A stretch of 64,000 bases of DNA from Actinernus sp. WN-2022 (lineage: Eukaryota > Cnidaria > Anthozoa > Actiniaria > Actinernidae). The position numbers and the translations under genes are program-made. Location of the stretch: assembly GCA_030867875.1 (NCBI GenBank), contig JAOWCC010000577.1, positions 81,015,740 to 81,079,739 of the forward strand, read 5' to 3'. Shown one piece after another: positions 50,851 to 61,600 of the stretch. Positions within the stretch are counted from its first letter, which is position 1, and each line of letters starts with the position of its first letter. Under the pieces are notes generated by a model. It saw nothing but the letters and a program-made list of their open reading frames with translations. It had not been told where the DNA came from and did no database searches.

Positions 50851-53800
50851 GTAAGCCTGATTCAACGTTATTAGTATTGATTTCTCAGACAGTAACGTGG
50901 GTTTAGAATGACTGTGTGAAACTAGTAATTTATTATACAATAATAACTAACTGCGTCTTGTGGCGCACTTCTTCGTTCTCGTCACGTTGTGACATCATAT
51001 GTATATACATCTATAATAGGACAGATGCACGGCAAAATGACATATTATATTTGTTGAATATGTCACCTTTAAAATATCGCATTGAAATGGTTTCCCAGCA
51101 GCACTGGCCATTTTATTCAGTTTCTGTCGTTGTATTCAATTCAGTTTTGCTGCTTCGTCCAATTCAATTGTTGCCATCTTTCATTCATCTAGCCCTACTG
51201 TGAAATTCTTTCAGACCATTTTTTGAGAGCAGCTTAGGGTTTTTGTTTCTGTTTAGAGTTTTAAAGGCTTTGCAGCTGATTTTTTAGAATAAATTTGAAG
51301 AACCGCTTGTATTGTATGGTATATAAGTTGACGTATATTTTTGAAGGTTCGTAAAAATCTTTAATGGGCATTTGCAGGAATGCAGTCACGTGGTTGTACT
51401 GGATGGCAAAAAAACTGACTTCATTTATTTAAAGGCACTTGTATAAAATCGGTAGTGTTATTAGCAAAACCTGTTTGTAAATGCTTTTTTCCACCTCCTA
51501 TCGATTGCCGATCTTTCTAAAACTGCGTTTAGAAATTTGTGTGCCGCAATGAATTGGTTATTGAAGTGATATATCAGCACGTAACTGTTAGCTGCAAAAG
51601 GCGTATTTGGTTATCCCTGCGATGTTTAATGGTCACCGCCTTCACCAATTCCGAAAATGTCCCTATATTAATGTTGGATACATAACGTTTTCTATTCTAT
51701 AGGTTGAGGACATACTTCGCTCTAAAATCATGGATAACTGGAAAAGCATCCGCTTGGCTTACATTAACTCTGATAGTGACAGAGATGGCTCGATCTCGAG
51801 GGATGAGCTGCGGAAACTGCTGGAGAAATATTGCCTGCCTGTATCTGATGACCACTTTGAAATGTAAGGCATCGTATTTAGTAGCGACTTTATTTTCAGT
51901 TAGTTGCCTGTGGGTTTGTGTATTAGACCGAAATTCGTACGAGTGTGAAAAGGTACGGACCTAAGGTACGAAAAAGGTACGGATTTAAGGTACGAAAAAG
52001 GTACAGATCTAAGGTATGAAACAGGTACGGTTCAGGTAAGAAAAAGGCACGGCTCTAGGGTACGAAAAAGGTACGAAAAAGATATTCCACTCTGTAACAG
52101 TACAAAATGTGTTTTTAGAAAAAAACAGCCCCGGGTTTTTTTTCGGTGCAGTTCGAATTTTATCAGTTTATAAACACCGGCGTATACCGGTCTAGCAGAA
52201 TCTCTGATGGAATGGTACGGTATGGCTCTTGCTTGCCGTATTTCTTTGTATACTCCCCTCAAATTATCTTCCTGTAGAGCAATATCTACCTTTTGCGGAA
52301 AGAGTTCTTGATGGGAATGTAATAGTGGGAGGTTGGCCTGAGTTCATTTGTAAAAGTGATTTGTTTATTATTTTTGTTTTTATGTGAATGCAATAATTAT
52401 TAACTTATGATTTAAAGGATTTTTTAAATAGACTTTTCATACTTGTTTCGCGCCAAAATTACCGACGGATTTTTAGGTGTGCGAATAAATTCAGTATAAG
52501 AGTAGCCAATCAAATCAGCTTTAGTGCACACCTGTCAATCATTAATTGCCAAGTCGTTGTCCAAGACTACCCTGTGGGCCCCGCCTCAAAGAAACCTGAT
52601 ACGTCATCTCGGCGTTATTTTTGACGCGAAACACAAATTGAATCGTTGCGGGGCGACCACTCGCAACTTCATCGCTCGCCTGTCGCCAGGATAAAAAAAA
52701 TTCGCTTCGTTCGCCACAACAAAATTGTGGTCAACTTCTGGCAAGGCTAGGTATTTAACTGTTTAATATTTTTAACCATTGTTATTTAAAGTGCACGCGA
52801 ATAGTGCCCGTCCATATCCCCTTCCTCCTCTCTCTCTCTCCTCCCCCTCCCTCCTCTCCCTCTATCCTTTCCCTCCCTTCTCCCCTCCCTCCTCTCCCTC
52901 CCTCCTCCCCCTACTCCACTTTGGAAAGCGTTTTCAAAACGATGCGTTTTCGATGAAATGTCGTGAGACCAAAACCAGAGCCAATCACGGGAACAAGTTA
53001 AAACTCATTGAACCAATCATGAAGCAATTCGTAATTGTTTTTATTTGAACCAATGATGAGGAAAAGTAAACGCAATCATGGATAACTAACCAATCAAACT
53101 CAAAAGAAATCACCTCATTACTTTTCGACACGAAATTGACCTATATCATTATGACGTCAAATCAAAACAATCTATTGTTTAAACGCTAAGGATCACGGTC
53201 GTGGGAGGGGGACAAAACAGCAACAACACAAACGAAATAGCTATCAAATGCATTTTGTAGAACGTAGAATATCGGTAACAGCCACCAAATACGGTAAATA
53301 TTGTGGGATAAACATTGATACGGCTAATATCTGGAAACCAGACAATTCGAAGTTAAATTTTCCTCAGCAGAGCAGATTTAGTTCAAAATTCTATTGTTCA
53401 AGTCGATTCTGTCCCCCTCACAAACAAGCCGTGACGTCATAATGATATAGGGTAATTGGAAACCGCTTTTTTTGTCAAGCTACCGACGTGTTTCGAAATA
53501 GTTACGTAACCGCGACCGTGTATACGATCCTTCCTTTTTTTTTATGCAAACATTGTTATTGTTTTTCTAGGCTTTGGGATCGCTGTGATGTTAATTCTGA
53601 CGGGGTCATCGATTTTCAAGAGTTCCTCAGTAATCTCGTAAGTTGAACTCTAAGTTTACTAACGTAAAGTACGGACGCACACTGCGACCTTTGCGCACAA
53701 TATTGTTGGCAATGGCGAAATTGCTAGTGAGTCCAGCTCTGCAACATTGCGCGCAACGAATTGGACCACTTGGAATATCGGACAACAGCTTGGTTTACGC

Positions 53801-56800
53801 TACCCTCAAACTCACAAATAAGAGACCACCTCCCAAAATCATAAGGATGAGAGACTTCAAGAACTTCAATACCCAAGAGTTTCGAAATGATATTCAATGC
53901 GCGCCATTTCATGTCTCTGGTATATTCGATGTTAGTATACACCTAGTTCAAAAAAGGATGACACGGACGAGCGGCAAGCGACAAAGGATTGTCATTATAA
54001 CTGGCGGCAGCTATGCGGAATAGAATACGGTGCAATTCGAAAATCCATTCGAAAGAAACCATGAATATTCTTCTTAAAGCCTTTGACTCCAAAAACAAAC
54101 GAATTCACCAGACTTTTAGCAACAACCATAATTCATTTCGGGCTGGGTACGTCGCTCGTCGCTTGTCATTTGCCGCAACAACAAACTAAGAATAATGAAG
54201 CGAGCAGGGTCCAAAATAGAAGGAAACTTGCTGGGGGAAAGTGATTCAAGCGCGCTGTCATGTAATCTACCATAGACTATATCGCAACTCCGCCATCGCA
54301 GTGCACTCTGGGATGGATATCTCAGTTTCCGTTGTTAAATCCAAGATGGCCGCCCAACAACAACAATGGAAAACTGAGATATCCATCCCAGAGTGCACTG
54401 CGACGGCGGGGTTGCGATATAGTCTATGGTATGTTCTCTTATTTCCATGGCAATCAAAAAACGAGAAACTGGACAGTTGTTGGTAAATCAATAATTGTTC
54501 GGCGCGAACTTCGTGAGACTTCTGATTGAATCCATTTGGGTGTCCCAAGCACGCTAGAGTTTCCCGTATGTGCTTGGGTCATGCGCAGGGTTTTCAATAG
54601 AAGCCGGCAGCCGGCGAATCTCGCCGGGTATTTTACATGAAATCGCCGCCTACTTTGATTGAAAAATTCCCCAAAAATTAGATATTTGCGCCAATGGCGC
54701 TCGATGCTCGCCGCCTACTCTTCAAGTTTTGCCACTTACTTCAAATGTTATTGAAAACCCTGATCATGCGCTGAAATGATAATCAAACTGACAATATTTA
54801 AGAACAGATCAATTGAACCAAAGCATCATCGGTATGAAATGTTGATCAGTGTTTGCCTCAACAACATGACAATGGTCGTGAGGCTTCTGCGTTTAATATA
54901 TAAGTAGTTTCAATACAGAGTTCCGTTGTATTTCAGGGAGTCGATATCGTAAGTGGAGACATTAATGGTCTGAGTACGCGTATCCATGATGAAAGCGAGG
55001 CTAAGGCGGATCTCATGAGAAGTGATCAGTTTCACCGTCACGTTGCTGCGTATGACCGCGCCCTCGATCTCACAGGACAGAAGTCAGCGGATGAATGTAT
55101 GGAGATACTAAAGGTTAGTCCGATTATGACGAGTATGCGCAGTGCTATATCGTTGAGACGAAATAATAACTTGCCTATAATTCGATGGTCAGTCATTTTA
55201 AAATATGGCACTGTTCGAAAATATTTCAACAGGGAAAGTGAAATTTTACCTGAAAAAGTGAAAGTTCAATGCAGTGGTAATTGTACTTCGGATGAAATTA
55301 CATGTACTCTCCCACATTTTCACCCTATTATTCTAATAATCTAAGTACATTGTAGCAAAGTGTTACCTTCATTTGAGTTACATCCTCTTGACTGTAGCAC
55401 AGGGCCCCTCAATACATTGAAATCATATCACGTTCGAGAACTAGAAAATCATTCATAACGTGGCAAACCTACATTGTTCTCTATTTTCAGGAGCACATCT
55501 CTCAAAGATCTCCTGACATACGCAAGACATTTGTCAAGTTTGATGGCGATGGAGATGGAAAACTCTCCAGGAAAGAATTTCGAGAGGTAAACTGACATGT
55601 CATCGGGAATAAGAACTATAGAAAAGTGTTTTGGTGCGTATAAGGAACGTCCTTTTATATTATTCATGATTCGTACAGTCCTTGAATTCGACTGCTCGCC
55701 TTGAAAAGTCATTGAATCCAAAAATGTCCTTGAAAAATACTTTAATTCTAGGAAAAGGTCTGGAAAAGGCCTTGAATTCTTACTAAACAAATTTGTCCAG
55801 AAATGTAACTAAGGAAAAATAATACAATGTGATGGTTTAATGGCATTAACAAACTATAGTGACGTCTAGCAGCCAACACGTACTTCAATGGGCATTTTGC
55901 AACAACTGGTCACCTGACCTTGTCAATCAAAAATATTGGTGGTACCCCATATTGGATGCCAGAAATGGAAAGAGCAAACCAAAATTCCTAACTAGTGCAA
56001 GTTTCCTCCCCATATCTTCAAAATTTAAGCAAGGACATTTTAAAAGTAAATCCATTTAACAGAGTTTATGGGCACTACAACCTCATAAACTTTAGAGATT
56101 TCAAAAATGTGTCCTTCCTCAAATTGCAATGGTTACTAATTTTGGCTCACTCTTTCCATTTCTGGCATCCATTTTGAGCTACCACCAAATTTTTTTATTG
56201 CCAGGTCACGTGACCAGTTGTTGCAAAAGGTCTATTTCTCAAGTCCTTGAAGCTTAGCTGGCTGAAGTTGTACGAGCCATGGTATTATTTACACAAATCG
56301 AGTTATTTTCAATTATGGTGTTGTACTGGCTGAAGTTCTCTTTGTTGGTAGGTGCTCGACAGTCTTGGTCTGTACATGACTGATGATCAGTATCGTATCC
56401 TGAGCGCCAGGCTCGGGTTTCACAAGGGCAAGTTAACCTACAGGGATTTCCTGGATAACTTCCAGGATCGGCGGTCATTTGGTATCGGCGAGCGAGTACA
56501 AGAATACCCGAGCAAAAGGTAGGCAGGCGTAAGTCCTGGAGACTTCTTTGGCGTTTTTTATCCTCGACAAACAAGTAAGAATCAAACAGAGATTTAGCCT
56601 TTCCACGTACTAGGTCTCCTGTAGTCGCATTTGCGGATTCAGATTTGGCGTATGCGTTGTTATATATTGGATTCCCTTCGAGAATTCCCGGAAATCCGGA
56701 GTACGTTAATCTTGAAAACCGAGTGTTCTGATTGGTCATTCAATTATCGGAAAGTGTTTTACTGTTCCGATTGTAAAGTGTGTTCATTATATCATACTCC

Positions 56801-58570
56801 AGGTGTGCGTTCTGTCCGGGCGCAAGTATAATGCCATGTGTTCTACTAAAGTATAAATAATAATTGTTCGGCGCTGTGAGACTTCTGATTTAGTCAGTGC
56901 ATTTGGGTTTTCCGAGAGAATGCTTGGGTTTCAATGGGTCCGACCCTAAAATGTTAATCAAACTGATAATATTCAAGGACAGATTGAACCAAAGCATCAA
57001 TATCTGTATGAGCAAGGTTGGAAAACATTTACTTCAACACCATGACAATAGTCATGAGGCTTCTGCGTTTAATGTATTACGTGTTTTCTACCGGGCGCGC
57101 GCTCTCTCTCTGGGTGGTTTTGTTCTGTGACTTCGATTCTTACTAACCATGCCAAGGGTAAAAAGCGTCAGAAAAGAGCTCTTTACGATATACAATTAAT
57201 GCTATTCACTTGTTCCGGCTCGCGAATGCAAATAGAGATATGAATGTAACACATGAAATATTATTTTAAGGTACAATCAACCAATTCCTCTCGAACAATC
57301 TATGAGTGCTGAAGCCGTTGAAGCCAAACTAAGGAACAAGTTACGGGATGGATTTGCGGTATGTGTGGTTACATTCATTTGATAAAACAGGAAGGGATTT
57401 TCAGTTAGGAAATACAAAATGTTTTTTTAACAATGTCATTTATTAGCAGAATAACCCCAACTTCTTATAACTGTTGAACTTCTCCGCCAACGCCGCCAAC
57501 ACTAGTTTTTTAGAGACTTAAATAATGGTTCAGCTAGTAAGAACTGTAGCAAAAGACAATAGGTTACGGCAATGAGCATAGAGCGGTTTTCGATTGAGTG
57601 TCGAATCACGGCATCAAATAGAGCGGTTTTCAATTGAGTGTAGTAAAGCCAAACGCAAATTACCCACAGCCAGCCAATCATAGGAGCGAGTAATCACAAG
57701 TAACTCGTAAATGGCTTCCCTGTGAGCCAATGACAAACCAAACCAAAACCAGTTTGCGTTTGGTTTTACTTTGGATTCTGATTGGTTGGCTTACTTTCTC
57801 AGCCAATAGGATAGCTTAGTAAACGCAAAACCAAAACACTTCCAACACTCAATTGAAATCCGCTCTATAAACACAATGAGCCAATCACGAACTGAAGTAA
57901 TTCACGATTGGTTTTACTTGAACCAATCACGGCATCAAATATAAACACAACGAGCCAATCACGAACTGAAGTAATTCACGATTGGTTTTACTTGAACCAA
58001 TCACGAGGAAAAGTAAACGCAATTGTGGATGGCGTGATGGACCAAAACACGTTTAGTTTTAATTTAGGAAAACTGAGCAAACGCAAAACCAAAGCAATCA
58101 CGGATTGCTTTCGACACTCGATCGAAATCTGCTCTATCTACACATACGATGTTGCTTGACTATGCCTTCAGTGCAGTACGAGATGTCACAGTCCAAACTA
58201 CACCCAGAAAATAAAGTGTTTTGCTCTTCTCAGAAGAGTTCCAAATCTGAAAAGAAAAGAATTCGCAAAGGATTCTGGTAGTTGTATTCAACTGACGTAA
58301 TAGTTCCAACCGGGAATTTAAACTATCCTGAAATGGAATTTATGAGTTATCTATTTGTTGACTAGTTCAGATGGTTATTCTCGATGTCCTGTATCAAACG
58401 AAAATGGTATTTACTTCTTTTCGAGTCTAAAAAACAACTCTGAATTTCTAACGGGACCTGAGACAACCATATAGGGGCTGATCAAGGTTGGGACCCGGCT
58501 AATGCACAGATCGAATTGGAATTTAGCGTGTTGTTTTTTGTGGAGGGAGAAAAACCAAAGAACCCGGAGG

Positions 58571-58605
<35 letters not shown>

Positions 58606-61600
58606 CCCGGCCCCCCAAATAGTTTGGCGGCAGATAGATATGTGTGTTTCAATTTTGTTGTTGTCGTTCACGTTTTAGGATCTGCGTGGTGCATTCCAGA
58701 AGATTGATTTCGACAAGAATGGATTAGTGACGCGGTCAAAGTTCCGCCGCATCCTGGACTCGCTGATGTTGTTCATGTCTGACGAGGAGTTTGAGAAGCT
58801 GATGGTGAAATTGAATCTGAAGAAAGGTGACAAACTCAACTACAGGGAGTTCCTCAAGAGATTTGAACACGTGGAGAAGGTCGAAGAAGGACATCCATGG
58901 CTCTACTCCAATCATACGTAAGGGGGATTTGTTTATAAAGTATAGTTGAGTCTATAAGCGGGGCTCCAAGTAGCTATTGCTTCACCTTCAATAGTTTTTT
59001 CCCCAACCACATTCAATAGGTCAATTCTAAGGTATTTCAAATTCAGAAAGCTATCAAAAAAGAAAACTCGACGTAAAAAATATAGCTATTTGAGTCTGCA
59101 AGACCTTCAATATACTCCTTTATTATACATATCACGAGAATTTCATTGCATAAAGCCCGGTCGTAAAAATCTATATCCTATATTTTCACATATATATTTA
59201 TACGTCCAATCGCCATCGCGTATATAGCTTTTTCACATATGAATAATATAACTAATCAGCGACAAGAAAACAGCGACTCAACCAATGAGATTCGTGAATG
59301 GCAGTCGAATGGCTTCTCGGTTTGCTTTTGAAAAATAGCTGAAGGTTGTGAAGGCACTTCGTGCTTTGTTTGTTGTGACTGGTCTTTAGATGAATTTATA
59401 GATCAACAAAATAACAAAAATACTCTCAGCAAGACACAGAGAGATGTGATTGCTGACTACTAGTTCTCCAAAGTCAACAAAGCGTTGCCGTCGCTATGTG
59501 ATTCAATCTGATAGTGACTGAATTGAATCTGACTGAAAACTAAAGGTACATTCTAAACACTTTTATCAAACTCAATATGCATTACCAACTGCATTTAGCT
59601 AGTTTGAGACGTTGAAGTATTAAACATATTATCGTTTATTCTCGTGAGATGTATAATAAACAGATTAGACTCGCTCGTTTGTTTCTCAAACTTCACAACG
59701 TTGAAGTGATTGAACAATTGTTATTGAGAAAGAATACGGAAGAGAAAGATACAGTATGCAATAACAAACAAGAAAAAAAGACCAACCCACGTCCATGGAG
59801 TTTCATCGCGGGCTATCACACCACTCGGCTATCACGCCACTCGGCTATCACGCACGCATTTGATGTCACTACCTAAATAATGTAATTATACCTTGCGTAG
59901 TGCGAGCGGGTGGGGTACGGTCGTGCACGTGCGCGGGCATTACCGTGTTCCCTTCTTTCTCTTGGTAGTTTTCTATATGTATAGAGCTCCGCTAAATCGA
60001 ATTCCATGTATGAAGACGCAGCCTTTATGTAGTCACTTGGTTACGTTGCAGTTACATTACTGAGCAACAGCTACTTGAATTGTAATACTGGAAAGTTCGA
60101 ACTCTTGGAGGAAAGCCTCACAGGCAAATCAAATCCTCTTGTCTGAGTTAGCTTGTCCCTTCGTCGTCCCGTTTGACTGCACCCTTCAGTGATTAATCTG
60201 TTATTGGACAAGGCTGATCAAAATATCATTTCTGCAAAATATGATTTGTTGGTGGCGAGATCATGACATTTTGCGATAGCCGAGTTTATAATAATTGATT
60301 TATCATTCAACAAAATATGACTTTACCTCCATAGTCTCGAAACTGGAAATTTCAGCCATTCCCTCTCCCCCTCCCCTCCATGACACACCATATTAGCTGA
60401 GACAATCGTGAGGGAAGCCAATCCACTGTCCGTTAAAATATGGCAGCTGTACATAGTCCTCAGCGAACCTGACAGTCCAAATAACACGTAGAAATCCTCT
60501 AATCTCCTAAATGACAATGTATTGGTAACAGCACTTGTTCTGGCTTTTAATTTTTAATTAAAAGCCCCTCTACCCGGCACGATTTTATAACGTATTTAAA
60601 GTTCTTCGTGTGCAAAGGGTTGTGGGTACAAGTACAAGCCGCCGCAATTTTTTTTACCGTGGATTACTGGATATATTCTCCCGTTACTTTTATTGGCTCT
60701 CTTTTTCCTGATGAAAAGCTAAGGACAAGTAAATTTGCGAATACATTTGCACGGTCTAGAGTACGGGAGGTCGGATGTTAGAATCCCGCCCGCGACCTTC
60801 GGCAGGGACGTTTATAAGCCGTTGGCCTGGTCTCCTACTACTTCTAATCAGTGTTTGAAGGGGACGTGAAAGAACCTGCTGTACTACTCGAAAAAGAGAA
60901 GGTACAGCAGCTTGGCCATTGCACTAACCACACATGCACTCAACATTGTAAACTGCGTGGCAGCTATTAGCGCCGTAAGCAGTCCGAAAGAAATCACTTG
61001 ACAGGATATGAGACTGGTGATATGGCGCTATAGAAATATGACCATTATTTATATTATTTTAACGAAAAGTTCTGAAAGCATGTCTTCAAACGTGGCTTTA
61101 AATAAACCAATATGTTTGTTTCTTTTGTAGTTTCAACGAGACGAACGATCTTCAATACCTTAGCGCGGATAGAGCCGATCAGATCATCAAACGTAAATCC
61201 CTTGAGCAGTTTGATGATATCACTAAAGCATTCCTGACGTTTGATCGAGATGGCAATGGCATCGTGACGAAGAAGGAGATGCGTAAAGTTCTCTATCGTT
61301 TCCAAATTCCAGTCAACAAGGAGGAATTCAAAATTCTGTGGGCAAAGTGAGTGGGTGAATTCTGCTAAGTTCATGACTGAAATAAATTTTCTGGTACAAC
61401 TAACTTGGCTTCACCGAGAGTACCTTATCAAAGTATTTCATATGAAAAGTCGACTCTTGGTAAAGTCTACACGTCTTTGGAGGGAAACGATCTTTGCAGT
61501 ATTTGCATCAGTCTGCAATGCAACGCTTTCCTTTTGAAAGATTTCTCAGTACTTTCTATTCAACTGACTGTTAGAAAATAGCAGGCCCATTCAGGAGCCC

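Noticed and set aside
53643..54023. Intact 126-codon gene
   Set aside because: Only about 60 residues are recognisable, as a LINE endonuclease fragment with the catalytic His replaced. The rest is unrelated.
55449..55790. 113-codon minus-strand frame
   Set aside because: Antisense to exon 5 and to a degenerate ccttgaa-rich intronic stretch.
56254..56739. 161-codon minus-strand frame
   Set aside because: Lies antisense to EF-hand exon 6, whose splice signals and phase fit the gene on the other strand.
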